A stretch of 64,000 nucleotides of DNA from assembly GCA_016235555.1 (NCBI GenBank), contig JACRKC010000124.1, forward strand, positions 51,971 to 115,970, read 5' to 3'. The stretch is from Verrucomicrobiota bacterium (GTDB lineage Bacteria > Verrucomicrobiota > Verrucomicrobiia > Opitutales > Opitutaceae). Positions 17,544-28,693 of this stretch are shown piece after piece; within the stretch, counting starts at the first letter, position 1; each line of letters begins with the position of its first letter. The notes beneath the pieces are model-generated. The model did no database searches. It was not told where the DNA came from and saw only the letters and a list, made by a program, of their open reading frames with translations. Position numbers and translations under genes: made by a program.

Positions 17544-18095
17544 TCACGGCGAGTCCTTGCCCGCGCCGTGGGCCGCGAAATACGCGGTGCACTTCTGCAC
17601 GCCGATCGTGATCTGGTTTTCCACGGTGCTCTCGGAGATGCCGAGCCGCCGCGCAATCTCGCGCTGCGAAAGGCCGTAGAGTTTGCGCAAGGTGAAAACC
17701 TGGCGGCAGCGGTCGGGCAGGGACTGGATGGCGGCGGTCAAAAGTTCGAGTTCTTGTTGGCGGGCGACGGCCTCGGGAATCGCCGTGCCCTCATCCAAGA
17801 CGTCCAGCGCCTCGATTTCCCCCAAGCTCTCCGTGTGAATCACCTCGTGGCGCCGCAGGCGGTCGAGCGCGAGGTTGCGCGCGGTGGCGAAGAGAAACGC
17901 CTTGGGCGAGCGGAGTTCGCCGGTGTCGCGGGCGCGGAGCACACGCAGGAACGCCTCCTGCACGAGGTCGTCCACGTCCACGCGGCCGGCGAAGCGGGCG
18001 TGCAGCCAGGCGCGCAGCATGGATTCGTGCGGTTGCACGTGCTCGGCGAACCAGCGGGCTTGGTCGGATCGGGGCGAATCCACGGGCGCGACCAT
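17544..18095 (-). CDS. ECF RNA polymerase sigma factor (FecI-like)
   Basis: 183 residues. Sigma region 2 includes GRVDVDDLVQEAFLRVLRAR and KAFLFATARNLALDRLRRHE; region 4 has LPDRCRQVFTLRKLYGLSQR followed by EIARRLGISESTVENQI, a helix-turn-helix. Gene order sigma, FecR, STN-TonB receptor indicates that binding of a glycan by the receptor releases this factor to transcribe the downstream sulfatase genes. That regulatory output is inferred. The 415 bases between it and fecR are filled with repeats. Confidence 0.9.
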   Translation of the reverse strand: MVAPVDSPRSDQARWFAEHVQPHESMLRAWLHARFAGRVDVDDLVQEAFLRVLRARDTGELRSPKAFLFATARNLALDRLRRHEVIHTESLGEIEALDVLDEGTAIPEAVARQQELELLTAAIQSLPDRCRQVFTLRKLYGLSQREIARRLGISESTVENQITIGVQKCTAYFAAHGAGKDSP

Positions 18096-18175
18096 GGGCG
18101 GGACGTGGCGGTCGCTTCAAGGCGGAAGCGCGGCGCGGCGGCCGCGAAACACCCTTCGAATGTGAAATTCCTGCG

Positions 18176-18281
18176 GTAGGGCGGGGTCGCCGAGCCCCGC
18201 CGGGATCGGGCGGCGAATCGAGAGGCGCACCGGCGGCGCGTTCGCGGGTTTTTTCGGCCGGGTCCGGCGGCTCCGCCCTAC
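18176..18281. repeat. GTAGGGCGG...CCGCCCTAC inverted repeat
   Basis: GTAGGGCGGGGTCGCCGAGC at 18176 faces CCGGCGGCTCCGCCCTAC ending at 18281. The left part alone folds (GGCGGGGTCGCCGAGCCCCG). The right foot overlaps the TAG stop of the methyltransferase gene. Confidence 0.75.
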
Positions 18282-19090
18282 ATTTTCTGCGCCAGCCAGA
18301 AACGGCACTCGTCGGAGAAGTCGCGAACGGCTTTCGACTCGCGGGCGACTTCTGTGCGGAGGGCGTCGAATGCGTGGCGCCAACCGGTCGCGGCGAGGTC
18401 TTCGAGGATCTCACGGCGATCGGGCAAATGCATGAACGTGCGTCCGACCTCGTCCTCGAAATAGCGGTCGCCGAATTCGACGAGCCGCGGGTCCTGCTGG
18501 CCGCGCACCCAACGCTCGGTCTCAAGCCGCCACATCGCGCGCTCCGTCGGGGAATGGTCCCGGTCGTGGGAAGTGAAAAGCAGCGGTGCGCCGGGCGCGC
18601 AGACGCGATGCAACTCGCACAGGGCGGTCCGGCGGTTTTCGCGACCGGGGATTTGCATCAGGCCGTTGAAGAGGAAGAGGGCGCCGGCGAAAACGTCGAC
18701 GGTGACACGGGGCTTTGGCCCGCCCTCGCCGACCTTTCGTGCGGGCTGAAGCGCCGCACTACTCAAGGCCGTGGCGTCGGCGACGAGGAAACGGATCGAC
18801 GAGGCGCCGCGCTCTTCGGCGAGGAAGCGGGCCTGTTCGACGAGCTCCGCGGCGAAATCGAAGGCGGTCAGGTTCGTGTAGCCGAGATGCCAGAGGCCGA
18901 CGGTGGCGCGGCCGGCGCCGCAACCGGCTTCGAGGAGCGGAGCGGTCTTGTCGGGAAAGAAGCGCTCGATGAGCAGGCGCTCGGACGCCCACAGGCCGAG
19001 GAAGTGGGCGGCGCGGGCGTAGTGCGCGACGGCGATCGGGTCGTTGAAGTCGGCGCGGACGGTGGCCGACGTTATTTTTTTCTGCTCCAC
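18278..19090 (-). CDS. Class I SAM-dependent methyltransferase
   Basis: About 270 residues. Motif I is LLEAGCGAGRATVGLW, followed by the FDFAAELVEQARFLAEERGA second strand and FLVADATALSS. A GTG start at 19090, inside the end of the preceding rRNA methyltransferase gene (19-base overlap), gives MEQKKITSATVRADFND. No ATG is available in a sensible position, so the start is uncertain. The substrate is not recognisable. Its stop codon TAG is the first part of a GTAG hairpin foot. Confidence 0.75.
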   Translation of the reverse strand: MEQKKITSATVRADFNDPIAVAHYARAAHFLGLWASERLLIERFFPDKTAPLLEAGCGAGRATVGLWHLGYTNLTAFDFAAELVEQARFLAEERGASSIRFLVADATALSSAALQPARKVGEGGPKPRVTVDVFAGALFLFNGLMQIPGRENRRTALCELHRVCAPGAPLLFTSHDRDHSPTERAMWRLETERWVRGQQDPRLVEFGDRYFEDEVGRTFMHLPDRREILEDLAATGWRHAFDALRTEVARESKAVRDFSDECRFWLAQKM

Positions 19091-20262
19091 GCGGCGAGGA
19101 ACATGCCGTTGGCGTTGAGCTCGTGCGGCCAGAGGAAGACGGAGGACAGAGCGCGGAGGACGGAGGACGGATCGGGGTGAGCGGTCCGGTTCTCGGTCTT
19201 CAGGTCTCCGTCCTCCGGCGCCGCAGGCGCGGCACCGAAGAGCGGATACGGCTCCAACTCGGGATGCGCGGCGGCGAAGGCATCGGCGACCGCGGTCGTC
19301 TCGCTGCGGGTGAGCGTGCAGACGGAGTAGATGAGGCGCCCGCCGGGCTTGAGCGAGCCGGCGAGGTGGTTGAGCAGCGCGAGCTGCGTGGCGGCGAGTT
19401 CGGCGACATCGGCGGGGGAGGTGGTCCAGCGGGCGTGCGGGTTGCGCTGCCAGGTGCCGACGCCGCTGCACGGGGCGTCGAGGAGGATGCCGTCGAATCT
19501 GGTCTTGGTCGGCAGTTTGGCGGAGCCGTCCCACACCGCGGCGCGGTAATTGAAAAGCTGCGCGCGTTTGGCGCGGCGCTTGAGCGTGTCGAGGCGGCCG
19601 GTGTGGCGGTCGGAGGCCCAGACGACACCCTTGTTGCCCATGAGATCGCAGAGATGGAGGGTCTTGCCGCCCTCGCCGGCGCAGGCGTCCCACCACGTCT
19701 CGCCCGGCCGGGGCGCGCAGGCGTGGCCGACGAGTTGCGAGGCGAGATCCTGGATTTCGAATTCGCCGTTCTGAAATTGATCGGTGTGAAACAGATCGTG
19801 CCTGCCGGTGTAGCGGAGCGCGTCGGGGGCGCGCTGCGAGTGTTCGCAATCGCCGAGGGCGGCGGCGAGCCGGCCGCCCATCGCCGGCCGCGCGCGCAGC
19901 CAGAGCGCGGGATCGCGCTGGAGCTGGCGCAGGTAGCCCTCGGGCAGCTCCATCTCATCGCGCACCCAGGCGGGCACGGCGCGGGCGGCGAGGGCCTCGG
20001 GTTTCACGGACTTTTCGTCGGCGAGGAAGCGCCCGTGCAGCGCGGTCGCCTGCTCGAGGCGTTTCTGCGGCGAGGCTTTCGAGTCGAGCCACGAGAGCCA
20101 GCGGAAGTAGACGAAGACGGCGTGGCTGATCGCGCGGCGCGCGTGCGGGCGAAGGTAAGGGTGATGCTCGAAGTAGTGACGCAGCGCGGTGTCGGCACGC
20201 TGGTCGGCGGCGAGGCCGGCGAGCACCTGTGCGGCGTGATTGAGCGTGGTTTGGTCGGGCAT
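19072..20262 (-). CDS. RsmB/NOP-family RNA cytosine methyltransferase
   Basis: 396 residues. N-terminal helical region, then SAM motif WWDACAGEGGKTLHL, catalytic-loop DAPCSGVGTWQRNP and the second Cys in YSVCTLTRSE, the two-cysteine arrangement of m5C RNA methyltransferases. Start at MPDQTTLNHA. Near the C-terminus a low-complexity segment (EDGDLKTENRTAHPDPSSVL and on) is encoded by GGAGGACGG-type repeats and looks like an in-frame insertion between the Rossmann domain and the final LNANGMFLAAWSRKK strand. rRNA is the likely substrate. Confidence 0.85.
   Translation of the reverse strand: MPDQTTLNHAAQVLAGLAADQRADTALRHYFEHHPYLRPHARRAISHAVFVYFRWLSWLDSKASPQKRLEQATALHGRFLADEKSVKPEALAARAVPAWVRDEMELPEGYLRQLQRDPALWLRARPAMGGRLAAALGDCEHSQRAPDALRYTGRHDLFHTDQFQNGEFEIQDLASQLVGHACAPRPGETWWDACAGEGGKTLHLCDLMGNKGVVWASDRHTGRLDTLKRRAKRAQLFNYRAAVWDGSAKLPTKTRFDGILLDAPCSGVGTWQRNPHARWTTSPADVAELAATQLALLNHLAGSLKPGGRLIYSVCTLTRSETTAVADAFAAAHPELEPYPLFGAAPAAPEDGDLKTENRTAHPDPSSVLRALSSVFLWPHELNANGMFLAAWSRKK
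19135..19216. repeat. GGAGGACGG repeat insertion inside the RsmB-like gene
   Basis: The units GGAGGACAGAGC and GGAGGACGGAGGACGG face TCTCCGTCCTCC at 19205-19216 in inverted orientation, inside coding sequence, and the frame is kept. Codon content differs from the flanks (runs of Ser, Thr, Asp, Pro). Confidence 0.55.
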
Positions 20263-20341
20263 CGAGCGACTACCCAACACCGGGAGGCCGGGCGTTGGCG
20301 ATATTCAATTCGCCATGGCGGCGGCCTTGGCGTGACAGGCG

Positions 20342-20470
20342 GTGTGAAAACGTCGTGGTTGTAGCGGAAAGCGTGAGCTTTTCACTCAAACGCGGGCCAA
20401 ATTTCACGAAAACCTCACGGTTTCTGCTACGCTTCGCGCGATTGAACGAAGGCCGCCACGTTTTCGCACA
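20342..20470. repeat. Hairpin element GTGAAAACGT...ACGTTTTCGCAC
   Basis: Outer arms near 20342-20360 and 20450-20470 are imperfect complements (GTGTGAAAACGTCGTGG and CGCCACGTTTTCGCACAG). The inner hairpin has GTAGCGGAAAGCGTGAG at 20361 and CTCACGGTTTCTGCTAC ending at 20430. More AT-rich than the other units. Confidence 0.65.
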
Positions 20471-20478
20471 GCCTGTTA

Positions 20479-20614
20479 ATTCCAGCTTGCGATCAAATTG
20501 AGACTGATCCGTCGGAGGTAGGAGCCTGCTTGCAGGCGATTCAGCTCGTAGCCCATCGCCTGCAAGCAGGCTCCTACAAATCGGGCGCATCTCATCTTGA
20601 AAGCGAACTGGAAT
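20479..20614. repeat. 136-bp element with inner GTAGGAGCCTGC hairpin
   Basis: Ends ATTCCAGCTTGCG and CGAACTGGAAT are near-complementary and extend about 25 bases each. The inner hairpin from GTAG (20518) to CTAC (20577) has the perfect arms GTAGGAGCCTGCTTGCAGGC and its complement. The ends resemble those of the elements at 17133 and 36292. With the element at 20342 it fills the 409 bases between dnaE and the RsmB-like gene. Confidence 0.8.
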
Positions 20615-20671
20615 AAGCGCTGGGACGAGGTCGCAGCTGGCTGCGGTTCCGTCGCTCAGGCCGCGGGCGAC

Positions 20672-24352
<3,681 letters not shown>

Positions 24353-24384
24353 CGTGCCGGGTGCGCAAGGCGGGAAAAATGCCA

Positions 24385-24415
24385 TTGACGCGTCGAACGC
24401 GGGTTGGCCTATTTG
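24385..24415 (+). promoter_or_regulatory. Predicted sigma-70-type promoter of rpsU
   Basis: TTGACG at 24385-24390 and TATTTG at 24410-24415, spacing 19, lie 34 bases before the rpsU ATG in the dnaE-rpsU divergent gap. Spacing is slightly long, so moderate confidence. Confidence 0.4.
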
Positions 24416-24448
24416 TCGGCTTTTCCTTTCACCACTACGTCCGTCCAC

Positions 24449-24646
24449 ATGTCCATCGAAATCAAAATCCGCAAGAACGAGCCCATCGACCGCGCACTGC
24501 GTCGGATGAAGAAGAAGCTCGATCGCGAGAATATCATCAAGGGCACCCGCGCGAAGCGTTACTACGAGAAGCCCTGCGAGCGCCGCCGCCGCAAGGAGAA
24601 GGTCCAGGCCTTCACGCAGATGCTCCGCCGCCGCTACGCGGAATAA
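24449..24646 (+). CDS. rpsU: 30S ribosomal protein bS21
   Basis: 65-residue, very basic protein (MSIEIKIRKNEPIDRALRRM, then KKKLDRENIIKG and the Arg-rich KPCERRRRKEK). Length and pattern fit bS21, which sits near the anti-Shine-Dalgarno end of 16S rRNA. An upstream in-frame ATG at 24404 would add 15 residues not typical of the family, so the start at 24449 is used. A strong intrinsic terminator follows. Confidence 0.95.
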   Translation: MSIEIKIRKNEPIDRALRRMKKKLDRENIIKGTRAKRYYEKPCERRRRKEKVQAFTQMLRRRYAE

Positions 24647-24685
24647 GCCGCAGCTGCCTCGGCCGTGTGCCGTCGCTACTTTTCG

Positions 24686-24721
24686 CCGCGCTACCCACTA
24701 AAAGGTAGCGCGGTTTTTTTT
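24686..24721 (+). terminator. Intrinsic terminator after rpsU
   Basis: Perfect 10-bp stem CCGCGCTACC (24686-24695) and GGTAGCGCGG (24704-24713), 8-base loop, then eight T residues. Confidence 0.92.
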
Positions 24722-24783
24722 GGCCGGTAGTTTTTACCCGTGCAATTTGCCGAAGTGACAGTTCGTCTTTGGCTCTTTCTCCC

Positions 24784-25725
24784 GTGAAGCCGACGCTCTC
24801 CCTTTCCACCAGTTGGTGCTCGCACCGCCACACCGACGGCTACGCGATGCTCAAGGAGATGGCGGGGCTGGGCTTCGACCACGTCGAGCTGAGCCACGGC
24901 ATCCGGATCACGTTGGTGCCGGGCATCCTGCGGGCGGTGGAGGAGGGCGTGATCAAGGTGGCGTCGACGCACAATTTCTGCCCGCTGCCGACCGGCGTGG
25001 TGCAGGCGGCGCCGAACCTTTTCGAGCCCTCGGCGCGCGAGCATCGCGAGCACGACCAGTGGCTGCGCCACACGAAGCGCTCGATCGATTTCGCGGCGCA
25101 AGTGAAGGCGCGGGTGGTGGTGTGCCACCTCGGCAGCGTCAGTTTCTTTTGGTTCAACCCGGCCCGGAAGATCCGCGACTACCTGCGCGAAAACCGCGAG
25201 GCGGGGCGTCATGGCGACGACGCGGCATACACGGCCCTGCTCGAAAAATGCCTCGCGAGGCTGCGCAAGCGCATGGGGCCGTTCTGGGAGCAGACCAAGG
25301 CCAGCGTGATCGAGGTGCTCGATCATGCGAAGCAGAAGGGCGTGAAACTCGGATTCGAGAATCGGGAAAAATTCGAGGAGCTGCCGCTCGACGCCGACTA
25401 TCTGGACTTTCTCAACGGCCTGCCGGCCGACGCGCCGGTGGGCTACTGGCACGACACCGGCCACGCCGACATCAAGGAAGGCATGGGCCTCCTCAAGCAT
25501 CGCGAGCACCTCACCAAGATGGCACCGCGACTCATCGGCTGCCATTTGCACGATGTGAACGCGAAGGGCGACGACCATCAGGCGGTGGGGAGCGGTCACA
25601 TTGATTTCAAGATGGTGAGCGGATTCTGGCGGCCGGAGCACCTGTTGACGATCGAGCTCAGCCCGCGCATGGGCGTGGAAGAGGTGCTGGCCTCGAAGCG
25701 CACCGTCGAGGCCCTGCTGGGCTGA
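24784..25725 (+). CDS. Sugar phosphate isomerase/epimerase-like TIM-barrel protein
   Basis: 313 residues from a GTG start (MKPTLSLSTSWCSHRHTDGY); a TTG at 24769 would add five residues. It fits the xylose isomerase-like TIM barrel (AP endonuclease 2 family): GFDHVELSHGI, VVCHLGSV, KLGFENREKFEELPL, VGYWHDTGHADI and LIGCHLHDVNAKGDDHQAVG supply the usual His, Glu and Asp metal ligands. Substrate is unknown. It stands alone between the rpsU terminator and a repeat region. Confidence 0.75.
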   Translation: MKPTLSLSTSWCSHRHTDGYAMLKEMAGLGFDHVELSHGIRITLVPGILRAVEEGVIKVASTHNFCPLPTGVVQAAPNLFEPSAREHREHDQWLRHTKRSIDFAAQVKARVVVCHLGSVSFFWFNPARKIRDYLRENREAGRHGDDAAYTALLEKCLARLRKRMGPFWEQTKASVIEVLDHAKQKGVKLGFENREKFEELPLDADYLDFLNGLPADAPVGYWHDTGHADIKEGMGLLKHREHLTKMAPRLIGCHLHDVNAKGDDHQAVGSGHIDFKMVSGFWRPEHLLTIELSPRMGVEEVLASKRTVEALLG

Positions 25726-25885
25726 ACGCGGGCCGGGAAAAACCCGTCGGGGAGTTGGCGCCCGTGGGCGAGGGGACGCGGCCTCACCGGCGATCCGGCA
25801 GAGAAATCGCCGGCTCAAGAAACGACCGCCGTGCCGGTCCATCAGGCACGACTCGCCGCAACGCACCGGGGATCGAGGGGCGGGC

Positions 25886-26037
25886 GTTTAAACCACGGCT
25901 TTCCGGTGTGAATGCACCAATTGTTCGCGCGTAGGCCAGCGCGCTGGCGCGCGCCAAACCGCGCTCGCAAGCGAGCTGACCTACCGTGACGAAACCAAAC
26001 CGGAACGCCGTGGCGTTGAAACCGCCGGTCAAACACC
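25886..26037. repeat. Hairpin element with CCACGGC/GCCGTGG outer arms
   Basis: Outer arms CCACGGCTTTCCGGTGTG and CCGGAACGCCGTGG are imperfect complements. The inner unit from GTAG (25931) to CTAC (25984) holds two GC hairpins joined by GCGCCAAAC. A related unit with the same joining sequence and a similar flank (ACCAAATCGGAATACCGTG) is at 36400-36494. This is the only content seen in the 351-base gap 25726-26076. Confidence 0.65.
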
Positions 26038-26076
26038 ACGCTTGTCGCGCCCTCCGCCGCCGCCACACTGCGGGGC

Positions 26077-27297
26077 ATGGATCGCGCGCCCCAGTCCGGT
26101 TCCGCCGTGGCGGAAGTGCAAGGCCTCTACGGTCCGTTTTCGTTCCCCGAACGCCTGCTCCAGAAGATCTGGCTCCGCGGGGATTTCGATCGGACCGGAG
26201 CACGGACCCTCGATGGCCGACGCGTCGTGATCCGTCATCCGGGGCGCTGGAATCTGCTCGGTGGCCCCGATTTTCGCGGCGCGCGAATCGGCTTCGATGG
26301 TGAACCGGAACCCGAGGGCGACATCGAGCTTCACCTCCACGCGGCAGATTGGGGCGCCCATGCGCACGCGGCCGATCCGGCCTATGCGCGCGTGATGCTG
26401 CATGTCGTCCTGTTTCCACCTCCGGCCGGACATGTGACGACAGGGGCGGGCGGTCGCGTCATTCCCGTCCTGGTCCTGCTCCCGTTGCTGCACCACGATC
26501 TCGAGGAGTATGCGGCGGAGGAGGCGGTTGAAATACTGGCCGGGCGGGCGGGCGCACGCCTGCCCGATGAGCTGGCGAAACTCGATCCGGTGGAACGCAA
26601 TCTCCGGCTGCGGCGGCAGGCCGATGCGCGTTGGCGACAGAAAGTGCACTTCGCGCGGCTGCGGCTCCAACGGCTGGAGTGGGAGGCGGCGTGTCATGCG
26701 GTGGCGCTGGAGATTCTTGGCTTTCGGTTCAACCGGGCGCCGATGCTGCGGATCGCGGCGCGGTGGCCGTATGCGGAATGGGCGCACGGCGGGGTCGACG
26801 TGGACGCGGTGTGGGCGGCGGAGCGGGAGGGGTGGAGCTTGCAGGGCGTGCGGCCGGCGAATCATCCGAGGACCCGTTTGCGGCAATATGCCGGATGGGT
26901 GCGCGCCTGTAGCGGGTGGCCCGGCAGGTTGCGCGAGTTGGGAGACTGCTGGCCCGAGGTCTCCGCCGATGGCGAGACGCGCGCCGCGCGCCGGCGACAC
27001 GCGTTCGGAGCGCTGCGGGAAACCATCGCGCGTGAACTTTGTGGCGGGGTCGTGAGTGGCCCGCGCCTCGACAGCCTGATCTGCGATGGTTTCCTGCCGC
27101 TCCTGGCCGTGGCGACTGCGCGCGAACGGCACGGGCTGTGGTTCCATTGGTTTCCAGCGGACCTGCCGCCCTTCGTCGTTCGCGGCTTGAAGGAACTGGC
27201 GGTGTTTGACGGGCGGACGCAGCCGGCCAGCCACGGGATGGCGCAAGGGATGTTGGGTTGGTGGATCGAGCGGGAGGGGCGGACGACCGAAGGCTGA
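26077..27297 (+). CDS. DUF2851 family protein
   Basis: 406-residue protein matching the DUF2851 pattern as I know it: GPFSFPERLLQKIWLRGDFD, TLDGRRVVIRHPGRWNLLGG, PDFRGARIGFDG, GDIELHLHAADWGAHAHAAD and YARVMLHVVLFPPP, then helical repeats. No function is established for the family; the GDIELH and DWxxH segment resembles a nuclease-like core but that is speculation. It is followed by the nusA promoter region. Confidence 0.85.
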   Translation: MDRAPQSGSAVAEVQGLYGPFSFPERLLQKIWLRGDFDRTGARTLDGRRVVIRHPGRWNLLGGPDFRGARIGFDGEPEPEGDIELHLHAADWGAHAHAADPAYARVMLHVVLFPPPAGHVTTGAGGRVIPVLVLLPLLHHDLEEYAAEEAVEILAGRAGARLPDELAKLDPVERNLRLRRQADARWRQKVHFARLRLQRLEWEAACHAVALEILGFRFNRAPMLRIAARWPYAEWAHGGVDVDAVWAAEREGWSLQGVRPANHPRTRLRQYAGWVRACSGWPGRLRELGDCWPEVSADGETRAARRRHAFGALRETIARELCGGVVSGPRLDSLICDGFLPLLAVATARERHGLWFHWFPADLPPFVVRGLKELAVFDGRTQPASHGMAQGMLGWWIEREGRTTEG

Positions 27298-27318
27298 CGT
27301 GGGCTTCCGGCGCGGGGC

Positions 27319-27348
27319 TTGACAAGATTTCCGCCCCCACCGTAGCGT
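27319..27348 (+). promoter_or_regulatory. Predicted nusA operon promoter
   Basis: TTGACA at 27319-27324, a perfect -35 box, and TAGCGT at 27343-27348 with an 18-base spacer. It lies between the DUF2851 gene and a terminator-like hairpin that precedes nusA. Confidence 0.55.
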
Positions 27349-27373
27349 GCGAGGTTCTCAAACAACCACTTTC

Positions 27374-27407
27374 AAAAAAGGTGGGCCCTGCGGCCCGCTT
27401 TTTTTTT
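27374..27407 (+). terminator. Terminator-like hairpin in the nusA leader
   Basis: GTGGGCC, CTGC loop, GGCCCGC, preceded by AAAAAA and followed by nine T residues. The A and T runs extend the stem, so it can work on both strands. It lies downstream of the predicted promoter and 25 bases before the nusA ATG, so it may be an attenuator rather than just the end of the preceding gene. Confidence 0.8.
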
Positions 27408-27431
27408 CCATAGTTCCGTCAAACCAACCAC

Positions 27432-28664
27432 ATGAGCAGCGAAATTCTTTCCGTCCTCGAATACATGGAAAAGGAGAAGGGCATCCCCCGCTCCGACATG
27501 ATCGCGACGATCGCGAACGCCCTCAAGACGGCGGCGCAGAAAGGCGTGAATTCGGGTCAGGAACTCAAGATTGAAATCAACCCCAAGAACGGACAGCTGC
27601 ACGCGTGGGCCTTGCTGAAGGTGGTCGATTCGGTGGGTAATCCGAAAACGGAGATTCACCTTGAGAAAGCCCAGGCGGTGAAGCCGGGGGCGTTGCTGGG
27701 CGAAGTGGTCGAGCGCGAGATCAATCCGGCCGAACTGGGCCGCATCGCGGCGCAGACCGCGCGGCAGGCCGTGATGCAGCGTCTGCGGCAGTTCGAGAAG
27801 GACCGCATCTACGACGATTTCAAGGATCAGGTCGGCAACATCGTCACGGGCACGGTCCGCCGTCGCGAGCGCAATGATCTCTTTGTCGACCTCGGCAAGG
27901 CGGAGGCCGTGATGCCGGGCAAGGAGCAGGTGCCCGGCGAGGAATACGCTCCCGGCGAACGCATCCGGTGCCTGCTGATGGAAATCGAAAGCACGCCGCG
28001 CGGTCCCGAGATCATTCTGAGCCGCGCGAGCCCCAAGTTCGTGCGCCGGCTGTTCGAGCTTGAGGTGACCGAGGTGGCCGACGGCACGGTCAAGATCGAG
28101 GCCTTTGCCCGCGAGCCCGGCTATCGCACCAAGATCGCCGTGACCAGCACCGATCCGAAAGTGGATCCGGTGGGCGCGTGCGTGGGCGCACGCGGTGCAC
28201 GTGTGAAGACGATCGTGCGCGAATTGGGCGGCGAGAAGATCGACATCATCAAATATTTTGCCGACCCGCGGGAGATGATCATCGAGGCTTTGAAGCCCGC
28301 CGTGCCGCGCGAGATCACGCTGGACGAGCGCAATCATCGCATCCTCCTGAAAGTGGCCACGGACGATCTCGCCGTCGCCATCGGACGCAAGGGGCAGAAT
28401 GCCCGCCTGACCTCCCGGTTGATCGGCTGGCGGCTCGACATCGAGGAATTCAAGGCGGTCGGTGCCGATCCGGAAGGCGACGCGAAGCGCAAGCTCGTGG
28501 CGGCGCTGGGCGTGGCCGACGAGGTGGCGCTGCGCCTCGTCAAGGCCGGCTTCGTTTCGCTCGAGTTGTTCGAGGGGGTCGGGGCCGACGATCTGGTCGG
28601 CGCCGGTTTCACGCCCGAGGATGCCGCCGAAATCATCGCGCGGGTGAGCCGCAAGCAGAGCTGA
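27432..28664 (+). CDS. nusA: Transcription termination/antitermination factor NusA
   Basis: 410 residues. NusA N-terminal domain ([20 protein letters not shown]) to about residue 130, S1 domain near 135-200 ([20 protein letters not shown]), tandem KH domains near 220-345 ([41 protein letters not shown]), and a helix-hairpin-helix C-terminus ([17 protein letters not shown]). Binds RNA polymerase and affects pausing and termination. It heads the classic operon nusA-infB-rbfA-nrnA-truB-ribF. A terminator-like hairpin in its leader may give autoregulation. Confidence 0.97.
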   Translation: MSSEILSVLEYMEKEKGIPRSDMIATIANALKTAAQKGVNSGQELKIEINPKNGQLHAWALLKVVDSVGNPKTEIHLEKAQAVKPGALLGEVVEREINPAELGRIAAQTARQAVMQRLRQFEKDRIYDDFKDQVGNIVTGTVRRRERNDLFVDLGKAEAVMPGKEQVPGEEYAPGERIRCLLMEIESTPRGPEIILSRASPKFVRRLFELEVTEVADGTVKIEAFAREPGYRTKIAVTSTDPKVDPVGACVGARGARVKTIVRELGGEKIDIIKYFADPREMIIEALKPAVPREITLDERNHRILLKVATDDLAVAIGRKGQNARLTSRLIGWRLDIEEFKAVGADPEGDAKRKLVAALGVADEVALRLVKAGFVSLELFEGVGADDLVGAGFTPEDAAEIIARVSRKQS

Positions 28665-28693
28665 AATTTTCGCCTTCGACCGACCGCAACTGA

